Source: Candidatus Thorarchaeota archaeon (GTDB lineage: Archaea; Asgardarchaeota; Thorarchaeia; Thorarchaeales; Thorarchaeaceae). From it: 58,413 nt of DNA. The notes under the pieces are model-generated. The model was not told where the DNA came from. It made no database searches and saw nothing but the letters and a program-made list of their open reading frames with translations. A program made the translations under genes and the position numbers. The stretch covers positions 1-58,413 of the forward strand of contig JAEOUM010000222.1 in the NCBI GenBank assembly GCA_016839275.1, given 5' to 3'. Shown here piece by piece: positions 39,261 to 48,432 of this stretch (position 1 is the stretch's first letter; the number at the start of each line of letters is the position of its first letter).

Positions 39261-39272
39261 GAACACGTGTTC
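39261..39272. promoter_or_regulatory. 12-bp palindrome GAACACGTGTTC
   Basis: Intergenic, between geranylgeranyl-reductase-family gene and 39379 ORF; same core as 4538-4549. Confidence 0.35.
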
Positions 39273-39378
39273 CACATAGTATAAAGGTCAGCAAGGGTAT
39301 CGAATCGATTATCAAAGATGCACACTAGTCAGTCTGCAGAACTCTAGAAACAATGTTAAATCAGAGCACACAGCTGGT

Positions 39379-39906
39379 ATGGATTGTGAAATTACAGTGA
39401 ATAGCCAATCTAATAGCTTCTCTTGGAAAGGACTAGCTGCACTCATAGTAATTCTCATCATTATGAGTATCATCGCTTTCATATTATCCAGCATAGAGGG
39501 CTTTCTTGCAGGTGTTGTTGTCATCTTCATAGGCTTTCTAATCAGCTTCTTCCGAGATGATCTGAAACGAGTTCTTGGGCTCTCAACTCAGCAGAAGGGA
39601 GCAATACCAGTTGCTGAGGCTGAAGAAGATCCGCTTGAAAAACTGGACAAAATGATAAACTTGGAAATGGACAGAAAAATTGTAAAAGGAAGGCAAAACA
39701 TCGCGAAGACAATCGCCAAATATAACGAAAAACCCAAGAAACAGCAAAAGCTCGGTCTTGAGATTGTTAAAGAAGCAACTGCTCTTCTTGCATTACTCGA
39801 TCAAGCAAAATCTCAGGCTATTCAGTCTAGCAAAGCTGATCTGGTTGAACATTACGAGCAAATTGTAGTGGAAATAGAAGGAATCCGTGAGAAATATCGC
39901 CAGTAA
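39379..39906 (+). CDS. Hypothetical membrane protein with charged helical C-terminal domain
   Basis: Two TM helices then Lys/Glu-rich helical region. Confidence 0.65.
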   Translation: MDCEITVNSQSNSFSWKGLAALIVILIIMSIIAFILSSIEGFLAGVVVIFIGFLISFFRDDLKRVLGLSTQQKGAIPVAEAEEDPLEKLDKMINLEMDRKIVKGRQNIAKTIAKYNEKPKKQQKLGLEIVKEATALLALLDQAKSQAIQSSKADLVEHYEQIVVEIEGIREKYRQ

Positions 39907-39910
39907 GATG

Positions 39911-40017
39911 TGGTGGGCCCGGGGCGACTTGAACGCCCGACCTTTCCCCAGCCCAATGGAAGTCATTGGACCTACAGGTTATGAGCCTGCTGCTCTACCA
40001 AGCTGAGCTACGGGCCC
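39911..40017 (-). tRNA. tRNA with CAU anticodon (elongator Met or Ile2), with intron in the variable region
   Basis: GGGCCCG TA GCTCAGCTTGGTAGAGC A GCAGG CTCATAA CCTGT AGGTC..[30 nt]..GGGCG TTCAAGT CGCCC CGGGCCC A CCA. Confidence 0.92.
39939..39968 (-). other. tRNA intron, 30 nt, variable region (placement shiftable by up to about 5 nt)
   Basis: CAATGACTTCCATTGGGCTGGGGAAAGGTC between two AGGTC repeats; contains CCAATG/CATTGG hairpin; removal yields a canonical cloverleaf. Confidence 0.8.
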
Positions 40018-40231
40018 AGGCAGTCACTTGGTAAAGGTTGTGCAAATGATTTGGGATATTAACGTTGCGAATGGAAACCCAAACATAGGAATCGGAGTAA
40101 GTTGTCAGTGAATCAAATGGCGCGCCTCGATTCTAAAAAAATCTACGAGTTCTTTGAGATATAACCACAAGAATTCTCCGACTTTATATTCCCGAAGCAA
40201 AACTACGAGAAAACAATTGGGACTTGCCTAT

Positions 40232-40582
40232 ATGATTCTCCTGTTTACTTCTGATCATTGTGCGTGGTGTGATATACTCAAGAGGATGCTTGATGAGGAG
40301 TCAGACGAGCTTGGTGTCTTTCAACCCATATTCGAGGTAGATGTCGATAAGCACCATCACATAGCAGAGGTATATGGAATCCTTGTTGTCCCAACTCTTG
40401 TTGCAGGTATGCAGAAGATTTCAGGAGTTCCAACGCAATCTGACTTGAGATCTTTTCTCCTCCACATGAATCCTATAACAAGATCTCAATCAGAACGCAC
40501 CACTCCGGGACTAGTAATGCGTGAAGTACGCAACTTGAGAGAATCTCAAGGAGAAGAGAAACCTGTTGTTCGAACAATGTAG
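40232..40582 (+). CDS. Thioredoxin-fold protein
   Basis: MILLFTSDHCAWCDILKRML (CxxC) and cis-Pro region VPTLVAG; ATG at 40232 preferred over ORF-track start. Confidence 0.75.
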   Translation: MILLFTSDHCAWCDILKRMLDEESDELGVFQPIFEVDVDKHHHIAEVYGILVVPTLVAGMQKISGVPTQSDLRSFLLHMNPITRSQSERTTPGLVMREVRNLRESQGEEKPVVRTM

Positions 40583-40659
40583 CAATTGCATATCAGAATC
40601 TCTCTCGTGGTACCCTGCGCAATCTTAATAACTACATGACAAAGTTCGCTGTCCAAATA

Positions 40660-40737
40660 GCCCCGATAGTGTAGTCCGGCCCAGCATCTAGGGTTTTCGA
40701 CCCTATGACCCGGGTTCGAATCCCGGTCGGGGCACCA
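40660..40737 (+). tRNA. tRNA-Glu (anticodon UUC), CCA encoded
   Basis: GCCCCGA TA GTGTAGTCCGGCCCAGCATC TAGGG TTTTCGA CCCTA TGACC CGGG TTCGAAT CCCG GTCGGGGC ACCA. Confidence 0.95.
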
Positions 40738-40757
40738 TCTTTTCTAGCCCAGTAGTA

Positions 40758-41633
40758 TTAGTTCAATGATAAACGTATATTGAAATTAGCAGCATTATAG
40801 GAGTGTGTGAGAGCACCAGAAGAGATGACATCGATTGCATTACGTGCATACTCCCGTATGTTCTCTTCATTAATTCCTCCTGACACTTCAAGAATGACCT
40901 TCTTACGGAGCCCCTCATGTTCGAGAACTTCGATTACACCGCCTACATCCTTTGGTTTGAAGTTATCCAAGAGAATGATATCTGCTCCAGCTCCGATGGC
41001 TGCCTGCACATCTTGAAGAGTCCGAGCCTCGCAAGATATCTTCTTACTGAAAGAAACCGCTTCCCTTGCAGCACTTACTGCGGCATGAACACTGCCTGCA
41101 GCGGTGACATGATTATTCTTGATAAGCACCATATCATCGAGGGCATAGCGATGTGGGTCGCCACCCCCAATGACAACTGCTCGTTTCTCAAAGTATCGAA
41201 ATCCAGGAGTGGTTTTTCGAGTGCAAGCAACCTTGACTCTAGGATTAACTTCTCTTGCGGCACTCACCATCTTGTAGGTCTTTGTAGCTATCCCACTCAT
41301 TCGCTGGATAATATTCAGGCATACTCGCTCGATAGTTAATAGAGTCCTAGCCTTTCCTTTCAGACGCATCACCGGATCTTGGGGATTCACCCAGTTACCC
41401 TCGAAAGCAAGTATCTCGTACGTGAGTCCCGAGAACTCCGCGATAGCTGCCACCTCTTCAATTCCTGCAAGGACTGCTTTTTCCCTAGCATAAATTGTGG
41501 CTATTGCCATCTTGTCCGCAGGTATTGTTATTTCTGTGGTCAAATCACCAGATCTGACATCCTCTGCAATGAACCTCTTCAGAGTTTTAATAATTTCAGG
41601 AGGTAGATTCATCATATGTTCACCTCGAATCAC
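40758..41633 (-). CDS. nadC: Nicotinate-nucleotide pyrophosphorylase (carboxylating)
   Basis: EDVRSGDLTTEITIP, NIIQRMSGIATKT, ACTRKTTPGFRYFEKRAVVIGGGDPHRYALDDMVLIKNNH, EVSGGINEENI. Confidence 0.95.
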   Translation of the reverse strand: MIRGEHMMNLPPEIIKTLKRFIAEDVRSGDLTTEITIPADKMAIATIYAREKAVLAGIEEVAAIAEFSGLTYEILAFEGNWVNPQDPVMRLKGKARTLLTIERVCLNIIQRMSGIATKTYKMVSAAREVNPRVKVACTRKTTPGFRYFEKRAVVIGGGDPHRYALDDMVLIKNNHVTAAGSVHAAVSAAREAVSFSKKISCEARTLQDVQAAIGAGADIILLDNFKPKDVGGVIEVLEHEGLRKKVILEVSGGINEENIREYARNAIDVISSGALTHSYNAANFNIRLSLN

Positions 41634-42277
41634 ATTCTCGGATGTTTTGGGTTTCTTAGGATATTTCCCCTTGGGTTTTCCTCACCAAATATTTCAGCTT
41701 GAAAGGACATGAACTCTGTCTTTGGGTCCTTCCAAGCATTCACTGGAAGACCTGCCTTGTTACATGTATGCTCCAGAAATTGTTTTGTGTCCCACTTCCA
41801 TTCTACAGGAACCTGCGGCAACAAGAGCCCTCTCCACATTCCACTCACAGCAATGAGCCCATCTCGACCTATCTTTACAAGGTCTAGAAGTTCAAGAGGA
41901 TTTGAATATTCGATTCTTTTTGGTGGGGTAAGAACACTGAGTTCAACTAGAATATTGTCGAGTTCTCTCTTTTCTACGGACGGAAAGCGCGGATCGTTCA
42001 CAGCAGAATCCACTGCTGAATCTATTGTGGCCTCGACGAGTGGTTGAGTTGGGTATGGCCGCCCGATACATCCTCTCAGTGTAACATGCGTTCCAGTTAT
42101 CAAATTTAAGGTGACAAATACACCTGATTTGACGGTGAGTTGTTCTGGAACATCACCTGGGACGTCTGGCTTTATTTTCTTGGTGACATAGTCATCCACT
42201 GTCTGTCTTGCAAGGTTTACAAGAAAGATTCCATCATTATCGGAGTATGCATGCGGCATTTGAATCAACTCGGGCAT
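41630..42277 (-). CDS. AMMECR1 domain protein
   Basis: GVFVTLNLITGTHVTLRGCIGRPYPTQPL, DPRFPSVEKRELDNILVELSVLTPPKRI. Confidence 0.93.
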   Translation of the reverse strand: MPELIQMPHAYSDNDGIFLVNLARQTVDDYVTKKIKPDVPGDVPEQLTVKSGVFVTLNLITGTHVTLRGCIGRPYPTQPLVEATIDSAVDSAVNDPRFPSVEKRELDNILVELSVLTPPKRIEYSNPLELLDLVKIGRDGLIAVSGMWRGLLLPQVPVEWKWDTKQFLEHTCNKAGLPVNAWKDPKTEFMSFQAEIFGEENPRGNILRNPKHPRM

Positions 42278-42312
42278 ATCTGTGGTGATTCACTGTTATT
42301 TGTTTTGAGTTG

Positions 42313-43626
42313 CTATGATTTCCGTACAGGTACGCGGCCTACTATTCCAGGACCAATTATGAAACTCCCGTCATGATACACAATTTCTCCCCCTACAATT
42401 GTAGTAATAAGCCGGGCAAGAACATGTCGTCCTTCAAATGGCGTGATTTTGGCTTTCGAGAAAAACTCCGCGCCTGAGATGTATCGTTCCTGTCTACGGA
42501 CGAGAATGATGTCTGCATCATACCCCTCTGTCAGAATGCCCTTGTTTGGTATTCCAAGTATGGCTGCAGGTCCTGAACAACAACATCTAAGGAAATCTAT
42601 CCATGACAATCTTCCCTCAAAGACTTCTGTTAACATAAGTGGGAGTAGAGTTTCAAGCCCCGGAATTCCTGATGATGCCTCTAAGAATGGTGCATTCTTC
42701 TCCAAGGTTGTGTGTGGTGCATGGTCTGATGCAACACAATCAATGGCACACTTCTGGCAGAGTGCCTGAGCAAGCATCTTCGTGTCGTAGGGAGAACGCA
42801 AAGGTGGAAGCATTTTTGCACGGCCATCGCTGTGAGGAAAATCACCCCCCGAAAGTAACATATGATGTGGAGTCACTTCTGCAGTCAGGGTATGTTCAGC
42901 TCGGTGCTCAAGTATCAATCGAGCAGTCGCAGCACAACTCACATGACAGACATGTAATCTGGCTTCATATTCGATTTTGGCATCCAAGAACATTTGAAGC
43001 GACCTGAGCTCACTCTCACAGCTATGGATATGAAAGAACTCCTCTTGGTTCTTTGCGATATCATTCCTATTCGAAGAATCAGGATGAAGCAGGAGTGGTA
43101 GATTGTGTTTTCTTGCAAGTCCTAAACACGCTTGTATACGTTTCTTGTCATAGATAGTCCCCTTCGTAAGAGGTGAATGTGGATAGACTTTCAATCCAAG
43201 AATGTCCGGTACCATTGAAACCTCAAAACTCTTGATATCTTTCGGAATTCCTGCATAGAATCCAACATTTACAAATCGCTTAGAAACAGCGCTTTTGATT
43301 TTCTTGTCCAATACTTCTCTGGATAGGACCGGGGGATCCGAATTTGGCATGTCCACGACTGTTGTGATACCCCCTGCAGCAGCGGCCATTGTACCCGATT
43401 CGTAGTCCTCCTTATCTGACTGATTCAAATCTCGAAGGTGCACATGCATGTCTATAAGTCCAGGAAGTATGTAGAGCCCTCTACAATCTAGTGTTTTCCT
43501 GCTATCTGGTTCTTTGCCATGCTTGTAAAAACCCTGTATCTTCCCTCTGTCAATAGCTACAGATTGCACTGTTTCTCTATCGTTCACGATCAGTATACCG
43601 TTACTGAGAACCAGATCGACAGTCAT
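42313..43626 (-). CDS. pyrC: Dihydroorotase
   Basis: YILPGLIDMHVHLRDLNQSDKEDYESGTMAAAAGGITTVVDMPNSDPP, CVASDHAPHT. Confidence 0.92.
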   Translation of the reverse strand: MTVDLVLSNGILIVNDRETVQSVAIDRGKIQGFYKHGKEPDSRKTLDCRGLYILPGLIDMHVHLRDLNQSDKEDYESGTMAAAAGGITTVVDMPNSDPPVLSREVLDKKIKSAVSKRFVNVGFYAGIPKDIKSFEVSMVPDILGLKVYPHSPLTKGTIYDKKRIQACLGLARKHNLPLLLHPDSSNRNDIAKNQEEFFHIHSCESELRSLQMFLDAKIEYEARLHVCHVSCAATARLILEHRAEHTLTAEVTPHHMLLSGGDFPHSDGRAKMLPPLRSPYDTKMLAQALCQKCAIDCVASDHAPHTTLEKNAPFLEASSGIPGLETLLPLMLTEVFEGRLSWIDFLRCCCSGPAAILGIPNKGILTEGYDADIILVRRQERYISGAEFFSKAKITPFEGRHVLARLITTIVGGEIVYHDGSFIIGPGIVGRVPVRKS

Positions 43627-43679
43627 ATGACACCCACGCCAGTGCTGCCAGCTCGTTCTGTTGCTGGCAATAGACTAAG

Positions 43680-44537
43680 TTATTCTGATGCACTCTGCAC
43701 CTTAAACTTGTTTGCCACAAAGCGGGTCAAGTCTGTTGCACTAATCATGCCAACTAATCTATTTCCCTTCCCCACAACAGGAAGTGTGTTCAGCTTTGCT
43801 TCAACCATTTTAGCGGCAGCTATCGCAATAGAATCATCAGGGCTAACTAATGGAGGTTGTTGTAGCATAGCATCAACAACACGGATTTGCCTTACCTGAT
43901 TTGATCGATGTTTATCTGGCACTTCTACGGTAAACCTTGCCATTGCCTCAGCAACCATTCTCTCTGTGATAAGTCCCAGTACACGACCTCCATCAGTGAC
44001 AGGAAGTCCAGAAAAACCAGCAGCAAGCATATCTCCTCTAGCCTTGATTAACCTTGAAACTGGGTTGACTTGAAGAATGTCCTTTGTTGTCATGAGTTCC
44101 TTAATCTTCACTTTATCGAATCTATCTACAAGCTTGGCAATCTCACTTTTCGTGATGACTCCCAAAAGTGCACCCTGAGAATCAACAACAGGACACCCAC
44201 TCATCCCTCTGTCCAACATTAGCTGCGCGACATCAGTCACCTCATCATCAGGACCTACTGTTATCACAGTGTCAGTCATTGCACTAGATACATGGAGTCT
44301 CTGGATTGAGAGTGCTACTACCTTGCTCACTCCCAGTCTATCAGCAATATCCGCATATGTCAATATACCTGAAACAACACCATTCTGGACAACTACTAGT
44401 CTATCAACACCTTTCTTCCCAAGTTGTTCAAGTGCGTGCGATAAGCGTTCATCCTTATCAATTGTAACTGGTTCAATCATAATCTGGCTTACTTTCATTA
44501 TATCTTCCTCTTGTATACTATAGTTACTGTTGGACAA
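43680..44537 (-). CDS. Four-CBS-domain protein
   Basis: Four tandem CBS units (IMIEPVTIDKDERLSHAL...; MTDTVITVGPDDEVTDVAQ...; LMTTKDILQVNPVSRL...; MLQQPPLVSPDDSIAIAA...). Confidence 0.92.
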   Translation of the reverse strand: MSNSNYSIQEEDIMKVSQIMIEPVTIDKDERLSHALEQLGKKGVDRLVVVQNGVVSGILTYADIADRLGVSKVVALSIQRLHVSSAMTDTVITVGPDDEVTDVAQLMLDRGMSGCPVVDSQGALLGVITKSEIAKLVDRFDKVKIKELMTTKDILQVNPVSRLIKARGDMLAAGFSGLPVTDGGRVLGLITERMVAEAMARFTVEVPDKHRSNQVRQIRVVDAMLQQPPLVSPDDSIAIAAAKMVEAKLNTLPVVGKGNRLVGMISATDLTRFVANKFKVQSASE

Positions 44538-44547
44538 TTAAAGCTGA

Positions 44548-45135
44548 TTAATCAGCATCTTCCCAGCCCTCACGGCAGGATTCACATAGGTATTCACCAT
44601 TTTCGAGGATTAAATCAGTTGAGTATTCACCGCAACTATCACACTCACCACCATATGTAATGAGATCTTCGTCATTTTCTTCAATCCTGCTTTGTAATGC
44701 TTCGTCATCTTTGAGTCGTAGCGATTCTACAAGGATGTCAATGAGCTCTGGTGACCAACGCAGTAAATCCCTAGATGTGATAATGCCAGCAAGGGAATTG
44801 TTCTTCAATACAGCGACACGTCGAATGTTGCTTTTAGCCATCACCCGCATTGCATCCGTGAGAGGCGTTCCAGGCTCAACATGGATAATTGGCGAAGACA
44901 TTATCTCGGAGGCTAGAGTGGTTTTGGGGTCCCGATCCTGCACAATCACACGTCTGACAATATCTGCCTCTGTAATGATACCCAGAGGTCTATCCTCGTC
45001 CGTAATAATCACTGAACTAATGTCCATTTCTTCCATGGACTTTGCAACATCAAATACGGAGGCATCAAGTGGCATAGTTACTACGTTTACTGCCATGATA
45101 TCCTTTACGAACATTGAATGAGAAGGATCTGACAT
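44548..45135 (-). CDS. Two-CBS-domain protein with C-terminal zinc ribbon
   Basis: CBS pair plus CDSCGEYSTDLILENGEYLCESC. Confidence 0.9.
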   Translation of the reverse strand: MSDPSHSMFVKDIMAVNVVTMPLDASVFDVAKSMEEMDISSVIITDEDRPLGIITEADIVRRVIVQDRDPKTTLASEIMSSPIIHVEPGTPLTDAMRVMAKSNIRRVAVLKNNSLAGIITSRDLLRWSPELIDILVESLRLKDDEALQSRIEENDEDLITYGGECDSCGEYSTDLILENGEYLCESCREGWEDAD

Positions 45136-45287
45136 GAATTTGACCTCAATATACTAGAAATTGACCAAACACTCAAGCAACCCATAGAGAGTCTGTTCAA
45201 GCTGGACTTCTATTGCTTGGATTTTAAATGTGTCTGTACTAATCATATTCCATAAATTTTCCAGAATAGAGCTTTCGACACAGCTAT

Positions 45288-47312
45288 TCAGGATTTAGTT
45301 ACGATTCGTCCTTCTCCTGATGGAAGGACGCGCATCATGTCTTCTTGAGGAATTTGGCCGACAAGGTCTGTTTGGTCTTCAGGCACAAGACGTTTGATAT
45401 GACTCAGTATCTCCTTTACTATTTGCCCCTTCTTTGTGCCACCTGGTTCTATTCTGATGAAATACTCAGTTTGTGACTCTATTGCTCTTGGTGGTCCCGA
45501 TATTGGGATAGCATGTTCCTCTTCAAGAAGAACTCCCACAGATAGCTCCACCGGTACGTTTCGAATATAGTTCTTCGAACCATACAGCATCACGGATCCT
45601 GATGGCAAATATTCTCCTGAAGGCGGTGTGAAGCTGACCTGCTCAGGATTAACCCAGAATGCATCTCCGCTTGAGAGACCGTCTTGCCAAGCTCTAGAAA
45701 AAGTCACTGCGAATTGCGCAGCCTCTTCTAGAGTTCTCTCCCCAGGCGCCTCATCTGGAACCTTAATCAGAGTGTAGGGCGCTCCATGAATTGATGCGTG
45801 GAGAAATACATCATTCAGACTCATCTGGTGCTTTGCCAAGCTCTCATTGCTTTTTGCATCACGCCCTCCAAGAACGAGGAAGCCTTCTGATGATATGAAC
45901 CATCTAAACTTCTCGTACCATCGTTTCTTTCTTGTCTTGATTCGGACTCTCTTAGTTTCTGGTTCTACCAAACTCACTTCTAATCGTTCCATCTTTACCC
46001 TTGTCTTCTCAATTTGCATTCGGGCTCCATTTACCTTGGACTCCGCCTTCTTAGCTTGATCATAGGCTGTTGATGCATTGTCTTGTGCAGTGAGGCGGAT
46101 ATCGAGATTGACAGAAGTTCCATTCAGATTGACGATTATTAGTCCTTGAGAGGGTATTATCCGTTCTATAAGTGTAGCAGATGGGATACCCTTCTTCTTC
46201 CCCTCATTTATTCTTTGGATTATATCATCCCAGGAAACTCCCTCGGTCCTTGCCTTTGTCACAGTTTCAAGGACCTCCTGAATCAAGGTGAAGTATGAAT
46301 AGATGAGTTCACCCGCAGTTCGCATCTTTTCAGCCTTTGATACGAGATTATCAATACCCTCATTCTGCTTGTCGATAATCTTCTGGAGTCGTTTTTGCTC
46401 TTCAGATAATGCGTCTTGGACCTGCTCATCTTCTAACTCACTATCAGAAACCCCAAAAAAGTCATCAATTGCTTGACTAAAGCTATCGAAAATTTGCGTT
46501 GGTAGTTCTTGATAGAGTTTGAACTTAAAGGGCAGAAAGGCGATGTAGCCTAGATCATCCTCGTCGTCAGATGGTTCATCATTTAGTACGACATTCGGGG
46601 AAGAAATACCAGTCTTAAGATGTTGAATAAATTCATTCAGCCCGCCTTCGAGATCCATAAGACTCTGTTTGTCCATATCCGGAACCATCATTTTCGGGGA
46701 AACTAATGAGAGCGCACAAATCTCTTCACAGCTGAGCGAGTCAAGGTTTAGTCTACTCGCAAGTGTGCGCACAACGTTGGCCTTTGAGTCAGCTAGCATG
46801 TTCTCAAATGACTGACTGTCAATATTGAACAAGTCTTCGCCTCTCAGTGGTGGGAACTCATATAGCTCTTTTGGGATAATATTCCGGTCGCGCATTCTCT
46901 TATAGTGCATAGCAATAAAGATGGTATCTTTTGGATCCAAGAGAAGCATGTTTCCCGAGCCAAAAAGCTCTGCGACAAGCTTGTAGGACTCATTCTCATC
47001 ACCCACCTCAATAATTACTATTCTATCCAAGTCGTGTTGCTTGATTGAGATGACTCGTTTTTCTCTCAGATACTTTCTCAATACCGTACAAAAATGGGGA
47101 GGCTGACGAGGAGCTTTACGGTTGTATTCTGTTAGATGAATTCGTCTGCCTGGCTCAATGAGTAACTGAGTATTTCCACCTCCCGATTTGTAAAGTTTGA
47201 TGACAAAGACATTATCATACTGATAGACGTTCTTGATGAAGGCACCCTCTCCTACTTCACGTAGCTCGGGTAGAATGAGGCGAATGTCAATATTGCTCAT
47301 TGAGTCCTTCAT
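45288..47312 (-). CDS. rqcH: Rqc2/NEMF/RqcH family protein (ribosome quality control; NFACT domains)
   Basis: NFACT-N (LPELREVGEGAFIKNVYQ...), coiled coil, NFACT-R (KKRWYEKFRWFISSEGFLVLGGRDAKSNESLAKHQM). Confidence 0.93.
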   Translation of the reverse strand: MKDSMSNIDIRLILPELREVGEGAFIKNVYQYDNVFVIKLYKSGGGNTQLLIEPGRRIHLTEYNRKAPRQPPHFCTVLRKYLREKRVISIKQHDLDRIVIIEVGDENESYKLVAELFGSGNMLLLDPKDTIFIAMHYKRMRDRNIIPKELYEFPPLRGEDLFNIDSQSFENMLADSKANVVRTLASRLNLDSLSCEEICALSLVSPKMMVPDMDKQSLMDLEGGLNEFIQHLKTGISSPNVVLNDEPSDDEDDLGYIAFLPFKFKLYQELPTQIFDSFSQAIDDFFGVSDSELEDEQVQDALSEEQKRLQKIIDKQNEGIDNLVSKAEKMRTAGELIYSYFTLIQEVLETVTKARTEGVSWDDIIQRINEGKKKGIPSATLIERIIPSQGLIIVNLNGTSVNLDIRLTAQDNASTAYDQAKKAESKVNGARMQIEKTRVKMERLEVSLVEPETKRVRIKTRKKRWYEKFRWFISSEGFLVLGGRDAKSNESLAKHQMSLNDVFLHASIHGAPYTLIKVPDEAPGERTLEEAAQFAVTFSRAWQDGLSSGDAFWVNPEQVSFTPPSGEYLPSGSVMLYGSKNYIRNVPVELSVGVLLEEEHAIPISGPPRAIESQTEYFIRIEPGGTKKGQIVKEILSHIKRLVPEDQTDLVGQIPQEDMMRVLPSGEGRIVTKS

Positions 47313-47391
47313 TTCATATCATCTTGCCAACAGACCGACATGATTATAACATAGTCGATTGAACCACCATCTACACGGCTGGTGAGTAAAC

Positions 47392-47742
47392 ATGGAACTA
47401 ACCCCACTAAAGAACTTCTTTAACCGCCTATTTGGCAAATGGGCAAACTCGCCAAACGATCAACAATACTATGTCAAGATGTTCTTTGCAATTATCAGTG
47501 CATTGATTTGTGGGATTGGTGGCCAATTTTTTGCTGGTACTAGGGGTGTCATGCTTGGTTTTCTGATATACATCTTAAGCCTGTTCGTCATCCGATACCT
47601 CTTAGATATTCCACCAGAGAAATTGGGTGGCATGCAGAAAATGATTACGAACTCGCTGTTTTCATACTTGATGCTATGGGTTGTAATCTGGACCATTCTC
47701 TATGCCTTCAGTATTCCCCCAGGAATTATTGACACACTATAG
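47392..47742 (+). CDS. EMC6/Rab5-interacting-family-like small membrane protein
   Basis: AGTRGVMLGFLIYILSLFVIRYLL...NSLFSYLMLWVVIWTILYAF resembles the EMC6 TM pattern. Confidence 0.55.
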   Translation: MELTPLKNFFNRLFGKWANSPNDQQYYVKMFFAIISALICGIGGQFFAGTRGVMLGFLIYILSLFVIRYLLDIPPEKLGGMQKMITNSLFSYLMLWVVIWTILYAFSIPPGIIDTL

Positions 47743-47946
47743 CTCATGAGTCTTGGAACTTGCTGGCAGATATTGAGAAATTCACAGAATTTTCCTGATT
47801 TTCTATCTATTTTAATTCAAAATTTAGTATTCTTCACAATCTTTCATTCTGAAATTGCGAATCACACAAACAAGCCTTAATAGCGTCACTAGGAAAATAG
47901 CTGAATGCGCAGAACTTTCCTAACGGGGAAGGTGATAGTCTAGAAG

Positions 47947-48417
47947 ATGGACGAGTTAGACGAAAAACTGATACGGATCCTTCAGAAAGATGCGAAGAGG
48001 CCATTCACACAAATCGCAGAAGAACTAAACAAGATAGATACAACTATTCACTATAGGGCGAAGCGCTTGGAAACAAATGGAACTATCACTCGATTCTGTG
48101 CGTTGATTCGACCGGAGGCGCTAGGATACAAGACAGGTGCCATTCTCAAGATTGAGATTGGTGGCCATATTCTTCCCGAAATCAGTAAGGATCGGACAAG
48201 AACCTTTGCCAAAGAACTGGCTCAGAATGATTCGTATCTGATGATTGCAGTGGGAGATGAGCCCATGATAATTCATGCATTGATGATGGCTGCAGATGAG
48301 GAAGATTTGAACGAACGGGTCGAAAATATTCGAAAATCACCAGATGTCGTGAACGTTTCAGTAGTCCCGGTGAGCTCTGTTGTCAAGGGATGGGAGATAA
48401 GCGGCAGTCCAGACTAG
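47947..48417 (+). CDS. Lrp/AsnC-family transcriptional regulator
   Basis: MDELDEKLIRILQKDAKRPFTQIAEELNKIDTTIHYRAKRLETNGTITRFCA. Confidence 0.9.
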   Translation: MDELDEKLIRILQKDAKRPFTQIAEELNKIDTTIHYRAKRLETNGTITRFCALIRPEALGYKTGAILKIEIGGHILPEISKDRTRTFAKELAQNDSYLMIAVGDEPMIIHALMMAADEEDLNERVENIRKSPDVVNVSVVPVSSVVKGWEISGSPD

Positions 48418-48432
48418 GGAGGCACACCACTC

